Assembly (NCBI GenBank): GCA_945883495.1
Contig: CAMCXS010000027.1
Span: forward strand, 1-64,000
DNA length: 64,000 nucleotides
Source: Akkermansia muciniphila
Lineage (GTDB): Bacteria; Verrucomicrobiota; Verrucomicrobiia; Verrucomicrobiales; DEV007
Direction of reading: 5' to 3'
Below the pieces are notes generated by a model. That model saw only the letters and a list, made by a program, of their open reading frames with translations, was not told where the DNA came from and made no database searches. How positions within the stretch are numbered: the stretch's first letter is position 1; each line of letters opens with the position of its first letter. Shown here in pieces: positions 42,688 through 52,022 of the stretch. Made by a program: the position numbers and the translations under genes.

Positions 42688-43992
42688 TTAGGCGGTGGTC
42701 TGGTTGCGCAAGGCTGCGGCGGGGTCGAGATTTGCGGCGATCGTTGCGGGCCACAAGGCGGCTACCGCGCTGGCGAGAAACGCTCCCGTGCTGATGACGC
42801 TAAGATCCAAGGCGGTGATTTTGGCAGGCAGGTTCCAGAGGAACGCCAGACTGGGATCGTAGGGATCCATGCCGAACGCCCATCCCAAGCCACGAATGAT
42901 GAATCGCCGGAAGACCAGCGTTCCAAACGCCAGCAGCAATCCTGCGCCAGTGCCGATGAGCCCGACGTAAAATCCCTGGCAGAGGAAAGCCGCGACCACT
43001 TGATTCTTGTTCGCACCAACCGCCCGCATGAGGCCGATCTCGTGTCGCTTTTGCGTGGTCACCGTAATCATCGTGTTGGTAATGCAGAAGGCCGCCACCA
43101 CCATGATCATGAAGAGAAGAAAATACATATTGGTCCGCTCCTGGGCGACGGCGTTGAACTCCGCGGCATTGCGGTCGATCCAGCTGGTCCACTCGTACTC
43201 GGGGAACCGTGCTGCCAAGGCCGCTTTTACCTTTTGCACTTGGTACGGCTGGGTCAGTTCTAGATCGATCCCATTGATCGTGCCCGGGTTCTCGAAGAGC
43301 GGCTGGGCCACTTCCAACGGGACGTAGACCAAAGGGGAGTCCGGCTCCTCGTCGTCGTTCTGGTAAATCCCGGTGACCGACAGTTCCGCCGGAAGAATCA
43401 TCTGCTCCGGCTCGCGCCCTTCGTTGTTGGCGTCCAAGATTTCCCGGCCATTGGCCACCGAGTGCAGGATGATGGTTTCGCCCACCGGGATGCCGATCCC
43501 ATCAGCCAGGAGGCGGCCCAGGATGACGTTGTCGTCCGAGAGATCAAACGCCCCGAAGCTGCGCACCGCTTCCGGCGGCGGAATCAAGGCGTGGAGCTTG
43601 TCTTGAATGGCTCCGGGCCGCGGCGCGACTCCCATGACGCGCACCACCCAGACGATGTTGTGGAAGTCGATCACCGCCTGCCCCTCGACAAACGGCGCCA
43701 CGTCCTTCACTTCTGGAAAGGCCGAGAGCTCCTTGAGCAAGTCCGGCCAAGCTTGGATTGGCGCGCTTTTGGGCAGTTGCGCGGTGAGGTGTGCCTGGGT
43801 GCCCAGGATGCGTTCCCGCATCTGGATGTTGAACCCGGTCATGATCGCGATGACCGTGGTCAGAATCCAAACTCCCAGGGTCACGCCAAGTACCGAGATC
43901 AACGTGATCACGGACACAAACGTCCGCTTCGGCCGCAGATAGCGCAGACTCAGGAAGAGGCTGAACGGGAGCTTGGTGGCGAGAGCTTTCAA
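42688..43992 (-). CDS. LolC/LolE-type ABC transporter permease (first copy)
   Basis: 434 residues with the same plan as the neighbour at 41398-42681: FVSVITLISVLGVTLGVWIL as helix 1, a large periplasmic domain and FtsX-type helices (NMYFLLFMIMVVAAFCITNT, VSVISTGAFLASAVAALWPA). Shared segments such as MITVTTQKRHEIGLMRAVGA mark the two as paralogues. It is the first gene of the minus-strand run 43992-38066, divergent from adk. Cargo assumed to be lipoproteins by family. Confidence 0.87.
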   Translation of the reverse strand: MKALATKLPFSLFLSLRYLRPKRTFVSVITLISVLGVTLGVWILTTVIAIMTGFNIQMRERILGTQAHLTAQLPKSAPIQAWPDLLKELSAFPEVKDVAPFVEGQAVIDFHNIVWVVRVMGVAPRPGAIQDKLHALIPPPEAVRSFGAFDLSDDNVILGRLLADGIGIPVGETIILHSVANGREILDANNEGREPEQMILPAELSVTGIYQNDDEEPDSPLVYVPLEVAQPLFENPGTINGIDLELTQPYQVQKVKAALAARFPEYEWTSWIDRNAAEFNAVAQERTNMYFLLFMIMVVAAFCITNTMITVTTQKRHEIGLMRAVGANKNQVVAAFLCQGFYVGLIGTGAGLLLAFGTLVFRRFIIRGLGWAFGMDPYDPSLAFLWNLPAKITALDLSVISTGAFLASAVAALWPATIAANLDPAAALRNQTTA

Positions 43993-44109
43993 AAGAGACG
44001 GCAGAACAGCATGCTAGCAGGGTTCCAACAAGGCGGAAGTTGAATTCCGCGCGACTTGCGTCGACAGGATCGCGCCCGTCCCGGCCAAGCACCCGGCGGA
44101 AGCTTCGTC

Positions 44110-44730
44110 ATGCGTCCCTCCAAGTATCGCACGTTTCTGATCTTCGGCGCTCCCGGTTGCGGGAAAGGCACCCAAGGTTCCATCATCGCACAAATTCCGC
44201 GGTTTCACTTCTTTTCGTGTGGCGATGCCTTCCGGGCGTTGGAAGCGCGCAGTCCGCTGGGCCAAAAATTCGTGGAATACTCCAGCAAGGGGCAACTGGT
44301 GCCCGACGAATTCACCATCGAACTCTGGAAAAACCAGATCGAGGCGCGCATTTCGAGCACCGCCTTCAAGCCGGACATCGACTTTCTCTGGCTCGACGGC
44401 ATCCCGCGCAATGTGGAGCAGGCGCTACTTCTGGAGCCGTTCTGTGACGTACTGAAAGTGTTTCACCTTTCCTGTCCCAACCGCGACGAATTGGCCCGGC
44501 GGATCCGCAAGCGTGCCCTGAAGCAAAACCGCTTGGACGATGCCAACGAGGCGGTGATCCGGAAGCGCTTCGAAATTTACGATAACGAATCCAAGCCGAT
44601 CCTCGAATACTACGGACAGCGGACCGTCCATCTCGATGCTTCGCAATCGCCAGTGAAGGTCCTCAACGATATCCTCAACGAAATCATGGTGCTGGATTGC
44701 TGGCCTGAGCTGTCCCGCATGGTGGTGTGA
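44110..44730 (+). CDS. adk: Adenylate kinase
   Basis: 206 residues from ATG 44110 (GGAAG upstream); the open frame upstream is not conserved. The P-loop is GAPGCGKGTQG, the AMP-binding part has DEFTIELWKNQI and LWLDGIPRNVEQALLLE (family DGFPR), and the lid region is short (KRALKQNRLDDANEAVIRKR), so this is a short-lid form without zinc cysteines. It catalyses ATP + AMP to 2 ADP. The gene is alone; the usual secY neighbour is absent, so it may be a second, divergent adenylate kinase. Confidence 0.85.
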   Translation: MRPSKYRTFLIFGAPGCGKGTQGSIIAQIPRFHFFSCGDAFRALEARSPLGQKFVEYSSKGQLVPDEFTIELWKNQIEARISSTAFKPDIDFLWLDGIPRNVEQALLLEPFCDVLKVFHLSCPNRDELARRIRKRALKQNRLDDANEAVIRKRFEIYDNESKPILEYYGQRTVHLDASQSPVKVLNDILNEIMVLDCWPELSRMVV

Positions 44731-44821
44731 GCGGATTGGTGGATGCCCTTACAAAGGTGTCGTCTGTTTGTAGTGGCCTTCGTGGGGGCGGCGATGCAAG
44801 GAATGCTGGGGAACGTTCGCC

Positions 44822-45826
44822 ATGGAAACACTCGATCAACTCGCCGTTGGCCTGGGATTCGCCACGCTGGCCGGCATCAATCTTTACTTGGTGACGTTCG
44901 TCACCGGGTTGGCCATCCGCTTTCACTGGGTGATGCTCGATGAGCGCTTCGCCGATCTCCAAGTGCTCGGGAACACTCCAGTCCTCGCCGTGGCGGGAGT
45001 TTGCCTTCTTGCGGAGACCTTTGCGGATAAAGTGCCGTGGGTCGATACGTTTTGGGATGCGGTCCACACCGTGATTCGGCCAGTTGGCGGCGGTCTCCTC
45101 GCTCTTTCGGCGATCGGAACGACGCAGCCCGAGTACGACGTCATCATCGCCCTGGTTGCGGGCGGCGCCACCCTGATGAGTCATGGCTTGAAGGCGGGCA
45201 CTAGGGTCGTGGTAAACGGCGCGCCGGAGCCGGTCAGCAATTTCGTGGTCAGTACCGCCGAGGACATGGCGGTCATCGGTGGCCTTGCCCTCATGAAGGC
45301 GGACCCGAAACTCTTTGCCGGGCTCTGCGTCGTCTTCCTGCTCCTCTGCTTCATCTTGCTGCCCAAGATTTTCCGACGGGTGCATGCTTGTGGCTGGCTC
45401 CTGTGGAAGAACTTCTCTCGGGATTCCGGGGACGGGCTTTCTCCAGCGCAACACTCGGCCTTGATCGCGCAGCTTGCTGATCCTCAAGTTCTCTGGAGCG
45501 TCCCGGTGGTCACGGGCCGGGGCAGGGGACTTGCGAGCGTCCGCTCGTGGCTTGTCGGCCGCTTGGTCGCGGTCCAGGGACCATCGAGCCGCTCCCGGAT
45601 GTTTTTTATTGGGAAATCCTGGGGGCGCACCTTTTGCACGGAGCTGCCTTCGGATCGGCCTCTGGTCCTCCGGCACGAACCCGGGTGGCTTGGGGAAAAA
45701 CTCACGCTGTGTGATCCGGCGGGCACGTTTTCAGCTGAGTTTTGCGTACCCGGGCGTGAAGGCATGGTGCATAGACGCGTTGCCGCCGCGTTGAGCGGCT
45801 CCGTGCAGGGATTACTTTCTGCGTAA
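44822..45826 (+). CDS. DUF4126 family membrane protein
   Basis: 334 residues. Residues about 1-185 form the DUF4126 membrane domain: LGFATLAGINLYLVTFVTGL, LAVAGVCLLAETFADKVPWV and GGGLLALSAIGTTQPEYDVI, with GATLMSHGLKAGTRVVVNGAP as a conserved loop. The C-terminal 120 residues are soluble and unclassified (LASVRSWLVGRLVAVQGPSS). DUF4126 proteins resemble small-solute or phosphate-like permeases but have no proven function. Confidence 0.85.
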   Translation: METLDQLAVGLGFATLAGINLYLVTFVTGLAIRFHWVMLDERFADLQVLGNTPVLAVAGVCLLAETFADKVPWVDTFWDAVHTVIRPVGGGLLALSAIGTTQPEYDVIIALVAGGATLMSHGLKAGTRVVVNGAPEPVSNFVVSTAEDMAVIGGLALMKADPKLFAGLCVVFLLLCFILLPKIFRRVHACGWLLWKNFSRDSGDGLSPAQHSALIAQLADPQVLWSVPVVTGRGRGLASVRSWLVGRLVAVQGPSSRSRMFFIGKSWGRTFCTELPSDRPLVLRHEPGWLGEKLTLCDPAGTFSAEFCVPGREGMVHRRVAAALSGSVQGLLSA

Positions 45827-46040
45827 AGGAACTGGGTGCCAGGCAGTCGTCCGTTGTCGGCACAGCCCCGGGGGACCTTCGATCGCAGGTCTACTCCGCG
45901 AGAGCGGCCGAGCTGGGGTTTGACGTCCGTTGCTCTCGGGTGTCGGCGCCATCGCATCTGAGCAACTGTCTCAATTATGAAAAACATACTAATTTAAAAA
46001 TGCATTTGCGATAATTTCCATATCAAGGGAAGTTTTCCAT
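45827..46040 (+). promoter_or_regulatory. AT-rich promoter region of the surface-glycan locus
   Basis: The stretch 45972-46020 is strikingly AT-rich against the GC-rich surroundings (CAATTATGAAAAACATAC, AATTTAAAAATGCATT), with AAGGGA at 46025-46030 as the ribosome site for the next gene. Exact -35/-10 boxes cannot be fixed. A GTGCCAGGC like that of the 1236-1402 repeats occurs near 45837. Confidence 0.4.
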
Positions 46041-47213
46041 GTGCAGACCGCTTACTCCAACTCCCATGCCGCCACGCCAGTCTCTGAACGCTTCCGCGTA
46101 GCCTGCGTGTTTGGAACCCGCCCTGAGATTATTAAATTTGCTCCAGTTATCCAGGAGCTGAGACGGCGTGACGATCTGACGCCGCTGAATATCTGCACCT
46201 CCCAGCACACCGATCTTGCGCTGCCTTTTCTGAAAGGTTTCGGCCTGGAAGTGCACCACGATCTTCAGGTGATGCGTCCAGGGCAGTCCCTCAACGTGCT
46301 CGCTTCTCGGGTTCTCGCTGGCTTGGATGCGGTGCTTGAGCAAGAGAAGCCAGACTTTCTCCTTGTGCAAGGAGACACAACCAGTGCCGTGGCCGGCGCG
46401 ATGGCTGCCTTCCAGCGGGGGATCCCCGTAGGCCACATCGAGGCAGGTCTTCGATCTGGAGATCTTCATTCCCCGTTTCCCGAGGAGATGAACCGGCAAC
46501 TCATCAGTCGGCTGGCAACCGCCCACTTCGCGGCGACGGATAGGAACCGTGAAGCCCTCTTGTCGGAAGGCGTGGCATGCGATTCGATCTACGTCACCGG
46601 CAATCCGATCGTCGATGCCCTTCAGCAGGTACTCGCGGACGCCGTAGACGGTGAAAACCATCCCATTGTGAAGGCGACTGAGGGCACGCGCCGCATCGTG
46701 CTCACCGCGCATCGCAGGGAGAATTTTGCGTCGAATTTGGAGGGCTATTTCCTGGTGCTTCGCGATTTTGTCGAAAGGCATCCTGACGTTAGTCTGATCT
46801 TTCCGGTTCATCCAAATCCGAATGTGCGCGCCTTGGCCGCGCGGCATTTGGAAGGCAGAGAGCGGATTCACCTGCTTGAGCCGATGCCGTATCCCGGATT
46901 CATGCGGTTGCTTTCGAGGGCGTGGCTTATTGTGAGCGATTCAGGTGGGATCCAAGAGGAGGCACCCACTCTCGGCGTCCCGCTCCTGGTGATCCGCGAA
47001 AACACGGAGCGTCCAGAATCGATCGAATGCGGGGCGGCTCGCCTGATTGGTGAAGATCCGCGGGTGCTGGCTCAGCACCTGGAGCTGTTGGTCTCACCCG
47101 GCCACGGTGAAAATCCTAAAGTTGCCAATCCGTTTGGGGATGGAAAGAGCGCTGCTCGTATCGCAGATGCCGTGACAGCCGTTCTCGCCGCGCAGACGCT
47201 TTCCGTCCGTTGA
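46041..47213 (+). CDS. wecB: UDP-N-acetylglucosamine 2-epimerase (non-hydrolysing)
   Basis: 390 residues from GTG 46041; the ATG at 46039 is out of frame. Family motifs in order: FGTRPEIIKFAPVIQEL, LVQGDTTSAVAGAMAAF, GHIEAGLRSGDLHSPFPEE with catalytic Asp/Glu, VTGNPIVDAL, LTAHRRENF, FPVHPNPNVR and SDSGGIQEEAPTLGVP. It interconverts UDP-GlcNAc and UDP-ManNAc for surface glycans. It opens a locus with a deacetylase, GT2 and an oxidoreductase on the same strand. Confidence 0.95.
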   Translation: MQTAYSNSHAATPVSERFRVACVFGTRPEIIKFAPVIQELRRRDDLTPLNICTSQHTDLALPFLKGFGLEVHHDLQVMRPGQSLNVLASRVLAGLDAVLEQEKPDFLLVQGDTTSAVAGAMAAFQRGIPVGHIEAGLRSGDLHSPFPEEMNRQLISRLATAHFAATDRNREALLSEGVACDSIYVTGNPIVDALQQVLADAVDGENHPIVKATEGTRRIVLTAHRRENFASNLEGYFLVLRDFVERHPDVSLIFPVHPNPNVRALAARHLEGRERIHLLEPMPYPGFMRLLSRAWLIVSDSGGIQEEAPTLGVPLLVIRENTERPESIECGAARLIGEDPRVLAQHLELLVSPGHGENPKVANPFGDGKSAARIADAVTAVLAAQTLSVR

Positions 47214-47240
47214 TTGGATTCGCCCTTTGAGGATACTCGC

Positions 47241-48266
47241 ATGGACCGCCCCGTCGCCACTCTATCTCTCGACTTGGATAACCTATGGTCTTATCTGAAG
47301 ACCCACGGCGATCCAGGGTGGGAGACATTTCCCAGTTTCTTGGATCGCGCTACGGATCGCATCCTTCCGATCCTGTCCGAGCTGGATCTACGCATAACGT
47401 TCTTTATTGTCGGAAAAGATGCGGAGCTGGAAAAGAATGGGGCGGCGTTGCGAGCGATCTCTGATGCCGGGCATGAAATCGCGAGTCATTCGCATTGGCA
47501 CGTGCCACATTTTCACAAATTAGGGCGCCTTGAAACGCAGCAAGAACTTGAACTTGCTGAGAATGCTATCGAAGCCGCTACAGGCCGAAAGCCTAAGGGC
47601 TGGAGAGGTCCTTCATTCAGCTTCAGCAGGACGCTTGTCGAGACCTTGTCCGCCCGTGGATATGAGTACGATGCGACCATTTTTCCCACGTTTTTGGGTC
47701 CTCTAGCCCGCCTTTATTTCTTTGCCACCTCGGGGCTATCGAGCAAACAACGAGAGGAGCGTTCAGACCTTTTCGGTGGGGTTTCAAACGGCTTCCGGCC
47801 CATTCGAGCCTTTCGCTGGCGAATAGAAGATAAGCCCGGCTTTCTAGAGATTCCGGTGACGACCGTTCCAGGAATCAGGACGCCTTTCCACGCCAGCTAC
47901 CTCCATTATCTGGCCACCTTCTCTGAAACAGCGGCAAAGACATATATGGAGTCTGCTCTCCAGCTCTGTAGAATCTCGTCTGTCTCGCCTTCGTTCCTTC
48001 TGCATCCCACTGATTTTCTGGGCGCGGAGGATGCACCAGATCTCAAGTTCTTTCCGGGAATGAACGTCGGCGGAGCCCGGAAAGAGGCCCGAACGAAGGG
48101 CTTTCTTTCTCAGCTGTCCCGGTCATTTGCCGTGCTCTCTATGGGTGCGTATGCTGACTCTTTGCGGAATCAGCCGCTCCGCACCCTCTCTCTTCCAGCT
48201 GCGGCTGAGGATATTCTCGAAAATTCTCCTTTTATCGAAAACACATCAGCGAATCCATCCGCATGA
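47241..48266 (+). CDS. Polysaccharide deacetylase family protein
   Basis: 341 residues from ATG 47241 (GAGG eight bases upstream). The NodB-like fold shows a variant motif 1 (TLSLDLDNLW), a motif 2 with histidines (IASHSHWHVPHFH) and motif 3 in KGWRGPSFSFSRTL, as in exopolysaccharide-locus deacetylases. Residues about 190-341 extend beyond the catalytic domain. It overlaps the GT2 gene by four bases. Likely removes acetyl groups from an HexNAc in the glycan made by its neighbours; the substrate is inferred from the locus. Confidence 0.82.
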   Translation: MDRPVATLSLDLDNLWSYLKTHGDPGWETFPSFLDRATDRILPILSELDLRITFFIVGKDAELEKNGAALRAISDAGHEIASHSHWHVPHFHKLGRLETQQELELAENAIEAATGRKPKGWRGPSFSFSRTLVETLSARGYEYDATIFPTFLGPLARLYFFATSGLSSKQREERSDLFGGVSNGFRPIRAFRWRIEDKPGFLEIPVTTVPGIRTPFHASYLHYLATFSETAAKTYMESALQLCRISSVSPSFLLHPTDFLGAEDAPDLKFFPGMNVGGARKEARTKGFLSQLSRSFAVLSMGAYADSLRNQPLRTLSLPAAAEDILENSPFIENTSANPSA

Positions 48267-49057
48267 ACCAACCAACAAGCCTAACAGGACGCGTCCACGT
48301 CATTCTCCCTGCCTACAACGAGGCCGACTCACTCCCGAGTCTGCTGGAACGTTTCGCGGAACTCAATACTGCTCACCCTGAGCTGCGCTTGCGCGTGCTC
48401 GTTGTCAACGACGGGTCTGCTGATGCGACTGCTGAGGTGGCGTCTCGATCCTACGGCAATCTGGAGGTAACCCTGCATAACCATGAGCGCAATATGGGTC
48501 TGGGGCAGGCGATGCTGACTGGCTTGCAGCGGACGGCCGCGAGCCTGGAAGCGGGTGATGCAATCGTTGCGATGGATGCAGACGATACCCACGACGTCAA
48601 CCTGATCCCGATTATGGCGGACCGCCTTGCCCAAGGTTCCGACGTGGCGATCGCTTCGCGTTTCGTAGCGGGTGGCTGTGACCGCACCGCGCCTCCCTTC
48701 CGCCGCTTGTTGAGCCGCGGTGCCGCAGTGGTCTTCCGGACCATTTTCCCGCTGGAATCGATTGGTGACTTTACCAGTGGATATCGGATGTATCGTGGTT
48801 CGCTGGTGCAGAATGCGGTTCGTCACTGGGGCAACCGTCTGATCGAGGAAGACGGTTTCGCCTGCATGGTGGAGCTTCTCCTGAAGCTCCGCTATTGGGG
48901 CCCGGTGCTCTCCGAAGTTCCCATGATCTTGCGCTATGACCGCAAGATGAGTGTCAGCAAATTGAAGCTTATGCGCACGCTTCGGCAGTACGTTCAACTT
49001 GCCATCCGCAATGCGGTAACTCCAACTCCCCGGGAGCTTCGTTATGTTTCTTGCTGA
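48263..49057 (+). CDS. Family 2 glycosyltransferase (DPM1-like)
   Basis: 264 residues. GT-A fold: HVILPAYNEADSLPSLLERF, then VLVVNDGSADAT and the metal D-x-D-like AIVAMDADDTHDVNLIP. YRMYRGSLVQ and EVPMILRYDRKMSVSKLKL are typical of polyprenyl-phosphate mannose/glucose synthases. No membrane helices, so it probably works at the membrane surface. It starts inside the last codons of the deacetylase gene (ATGA) and overlaps the next gene by 14 bases. Confidence 0.9.
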   Translation: MNQPTSLTGRVHVILPAYNEADSLPSLLERFAELNTAHPELRLRVLVVNDGSADATAEVASRSYGNLEVTLHNHERNMGLGQAMLTGLQRTAASLEAGDAIVAMDADDTHDVNLIPIMADRLAQGSDVAIASRFVAGGCDRTAPPFRRLLSRGAAVVFRTIFPLESIGDFTSGYRMYRGSLVQNAVRHWGNRLIEEDGFACMVELLLKLRYWGPVLSEVPMILRYDRKMSVSKLKLMRTLRQYVQLAIRNAVTPTPRELRYVSC

Positions 49058-50405
49058 ACCGTCGCGCCAACGAATCGCGGTTCTGGGGGGCGGGATTGCC
49101 GGTTTGACCGCAGCTCGTGAACTCGCTCGTCATGGTCATTCCGTGACCATGGTGGAGTCGGGTGATCGATGGGGCGGTCTTGGCACCTGGTTTGACTGGA
49201 ATGGACACTCGCTCGACCAGTTTTACCATTGTCAGATGCCGTCGGATGCGGATCTCTTGGAGCTCATCCGGGACATCGGTCTCGGTGAATCGCTCTATTG
49301 GAAGCCCACTCGCATGGGATTTGTCGTAGGCGGGCGGCGCTATGCCTTCAATGGTCCGATGGACTTGCTACGGTTCTCCCCTTTGACGTTTGCAGAGCGA
49401 ATCCGCTTTGGCGCGGTGAGTCTCTTGCTGCGGCGTCTGGGACTTGGCCGGGACTTGGATCGGACCCGCATCGAAGATTGGCTCGTCTCCTGCTATGGTC
49501 GTCCAGTGTGGGAGAAGATATTGCGGCCTCTGTTTACGAGCAAATTTGGACCGGCGGCAGGCGATATGCCAGCGTTGTACATTTGGGAGCGTCTTGGCCG
49601 GGAAAAGAATACAGTCTCTCGTGGATACTTACGCGGCGGGCTCAAGGCTTTCCTTGATGCGATCGTGCAAGATCTCGAAACCAAAGGTGTTGATCTGCGG
49701 TTGAATACCCGAGTCGGGACCATTCGCGAAGTGACCAATGGCATTGAAATCGACACGGGAAGTGGCACTCTCGACGTAGACTGGTGCATTTCCACGCTCC
49801 CGCTGCCGATTCTGAAAGGTTGCTTGGGTGATAGTAAGCTGGCTCGGCGTATACGGATTCCGGAAGTACGTTACCAGGGCGTGGTGAATGCCATGTTCTT
49901 CCTTCGTCGCCCGCTCGATAACTTCTATTGGGCTCCGGTGGTCGACTCTGGCACGGAGTTTGATGGGATCGTCGAGATGACGGAGCTGGTGGAGACAAGT
50001 CACTATGGCGGCAACCATGTAGTTTATGTGATGAAATACTGTGATCGCTCAAGCGCTCTGTTCCAAGAGGACGCAAAGAGCATTGCGGAGCGCTGGAAGG
50101 GTCAGTTGCTGGCGCTATATCCAGACCTGAATCTCCAGCCGTCGGACATCGTGGATGTGCAGATCTTCAAGGCTCCATTCGTGGAACCTGCCTATCCCCT
50201 CGGCTATTCGGAGATGAAACCCCTGATTCATGACGGTGAATCCCGCCTCTTCTTGGCGACTTCTGCCCAAGTCTATCCGAAAATCACTGCTTGGAACTCA
50301 AGCGTTCGTTTGGCCAAAGAGGTTTCTAGACAGTTGCTTGGTCACATAGCGCAAGTTCCGAAAGGAAAGGCTGTTGTGGAGACTCCGGCTATGGCTCAAG
50401 TCTGA
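49044..50405 (+). CDS. FAD-dependent amine-oxidase-like protein of the glycan locus
   Basis: 453 residues. FAD motif IAVLGGGIAGLTAARELARH, then GGLGTWFDWNGHSLDQFYH and a late FAD segment RLFLATSAQVYP. It belongs to the protoporphyrinogen-oxidase / UDP-galactopyranose-mutase-like superfamily common in polysaccharide clusters. It overlaps the GT2 gene by 14 bases, so it works with it. Probable task is modifying a nucleotide sugar or a lipid-linked intermediate; which one cannot be told. Confidence 0.82.
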   Translation: MFLAEPSRQRIAVLGGGIAGLTAARELARHGHSVTMVESGDRWGGLGTWFDWNGHSLDQFYHCQMPSDADLLELIRDIGLGESLYWKPTRMGFVVGGRRYAFNGPMDLLRFSPLTFAERIRFGAVSLLLRRLGLGRDLDRTRIEDWLVSCYGRPVWEKILRPLFTSKFGPAAGDMPALYIWERLGREKNTVSRGYLRGGLKAFLDAIVQDLETKGVDLRLNTRVGTIREVTNGIEIDTGSGTLDVDWCISTLPLPILKGCLGDSKLARRIRIPEVRYQGVVNAMFFLRRPLDNFYWAPVVDSGTEFDGIVEMTELVETSHYGGNHVVYVMKYCDRSSALFQEDAKSIAERWKGQLLALYPDLNLQPSDIVDVQIFKAPFVEPAYPLGYSEMKPLIHDGESRLFLATSAQVYPKITAWNSSVRLAKEVSRQLLGHIAQVPKGKAVVETPAMAQV

Positions 50406-50418
50406 CAGCTGCGGCGGG

Positions 50419-50438
50419 GGACTCCCGCAAGGGAGTCC
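50419..50438. terminator. Hairpin terminator between convergent genes
   Basis: GGACTCCC-GCAA-GGGAGTCC: an 8-bp perfect stem capped by a GCAA tetraloop, between the end of the oxidoreductase gene (50405) and the convergent GT39 gene (50457). Only a weak TCTGTT tail follows. Confidence 0.65.
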
Positions 50439-50456
50439 TCTGTTGAGCATCGAGAT

Positions 50457-52022
50457 TCAATGCTTCCAATCGAGCAAGTAGACGTCGGAACCGTAGAACG
50501 TTCGCCTTAAGCGGACGTGGAATCGGTTTGCAACCATCTCGTCCAGTCGAAGGAAGCTGGATGTGAGCTCAGGGATTCCACGAATTGGGCCGGTGTCGAT
50601 GACTAGCCAAAGGGAACCATTGCCGGGAATCTCGGCGAGTCTTCGCTCCAACGCATCCTTAGAGGGAAGTCGGGAATTGTCCACATGGTAGACCTGAAAC
50701 GTGGCTTTATTGGGTAGTGACTCGACGCGATTCTGTCCTTTGTAATGATATCGGAAGGCTTCTGCGTCCATCAAATCATAGACAAAAATCGGCTGACCTG
50801 ATGATTCCTGTTGTTCAATCCAGCGGGCGACGCGGATGAAGTCTCCGTTCTTGGCAAAAGGCTCGTAACGAACAGTGAGGCAGGAGACATAGATGGCAAA
50901 TAGGCCAGCGACTCCCCAGATGCGCCGCGAACCTTTCAGTTGCGCGAGCAGCGTAGCCACCGAAAGCACGACGACCGGTACAAAAAGGGTGGCGTGCCGG
51001 AGACCTGAATCACCGATTAGCAGCGCCGCCACCAAGAACCAAGCGACCCAACCAAGGTTCCACATGGATACAGGCTCGCCCCTCAGGGCCTTTCCGGATC
51101 TGCCAGGCCAGAGCAAACAGAGGACCCAGCTCATGAGGGCCAAGAGTCGTGCGGGAATCCATGCGGATGAAGAAGGTGAAGGAAAAAGATGATGCGAGAG
51201 CGAGCCTACCGCCTTCATCACGGCGAACTTCACCTCTGCAACGAAGGTAGTCGGTGGCCGGTACAAGGAATCTTCCGGTGCCGATTCGAGGTGTATCGCA
51301 GCGTCTCGAATCCGCATCTGATCCGGGAGACACAAGGCGAGCGGAACAAAGCACAAGGCAATCCAGGCGGCCTCGCGGACAAGACGGTGGCGGTAGTCCG
51401 ATTTACTGAGGCACCAATCTACAGAGTAGAGCGCGGCTAAAAAGAAGCCGAAAAAATAGTTCGTATAAAGACCTGCCGCCGCTACACCGATCAATTTAGG
51501 GTCGATGTGCCCCCTTGGTTGAGTTTGCCGCCGGTCTGGCCATCGGATCAATAGAGCACCAGCTAGAAGCATGGTTAGCGCATAATTCCGGGTCTCAACC
51601 GCCGACCAAATGACGGAAGGGTGGAGCGCAATCATCCAAGGAAGCAACCCTCGGAGATTCTCTGGGAGCCAGCGCCTTGCCAGCGTCGGGGCCAAGGATA
51701 CTAATCCGGCCGCGCAGGCTACGGAGAACAAACGGGCCCAGAGGATACTATCGGATAGCAATCGCCAGACTGACAGAATGACGAAATAGAGCGGAGCCTG
51801 AATCTCAAACCGGATTGCCTGGGAGAGTGCCCTTGCGGGTCCATGGGCAGTTGTATCTAGTGTGTAGGCTTCATCTAGCCATAAATTGAGACCGGAGGCG
51901 AGCGGCACCGTCAGCGCAAGATGGATCGCGAGTGGCCACCACTGCTGGGTCGACCTTAGAGTCGATCCCCATCTGGCGCGCGGCGAAGGGGACCTTGAGG
52001 CCGAGTTGGGAAGGCCGGTCAT
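50457..52022 (-). CDS. GT39-like (ArnT/PMT-type) membrane glycosyltransferase
   Basis: 521 residues from ATG 52022, which overlaps the GtrA stop (ATGA). About ten membrane helices. After the first helix comes NLWLDEAYTLDTT, carrying the Asp-Glu pair of GT-C enzymes, and FEIQAPLYFVILSVWRLL. The C-terminal soluble part (ERRLAEIPGNGSLWLVIDTG) would be periplasmic. It transfers a sugar from a polyprenyl-phosphate donor; the coupled GtrA-type protein is often the flippase for such donors. Confidence 0.85.
   Translation of the reverse strand: MTGLPNSASRSPSPRARWGSTLRSTQQWWPLAIHLALTVPLASGLNLWLDEAYTLDTTAHGPARALSQAIRFEIQAPLYFVILSVWRLLSDSILWARLFSVACAAGLVSLAPTLARRWLPENLRGLLPWMIALHPSVIWSAVETRNYALTMLLAGALLIRWPDRRQTQPRGHIDPKLIGVAAAGLYTNYFFGFFLAALYSVDWCLSKSDYRHRLVREAAWIALCFVPLALCLPDQMRIRDAAIHLESAPEDSLYRPPTTFVAEVKFAVMKAVGSLSHHLFPSPSSSAWIPARLLALMSWVLCLLWPGRSGKALRGEPVSMWNLGWVAWFLVAALLIGDSGLRHATLFVPVVVLSVATLLAQLKGSRRIWGVAGLFAIYVSCLTVRYEPFAKNGDFIRVARWIEQQESSGQPIFVYDLMDAEAFRYHYKGQNRVESLPNKATFQVYHVDNSRLPSKDALERRLAEIPGNGSLWLVIDTGPIRGIPELTSSFLRLDEMVANRFHVRLRRTFYGSDVYLLDWKH

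Noticed and set aside
47501-47516. A further parS site at GGCACGTGCC
   Set aside because: It shares only the CACGTG centre, and the arms do not match TGTTC/GAACA.
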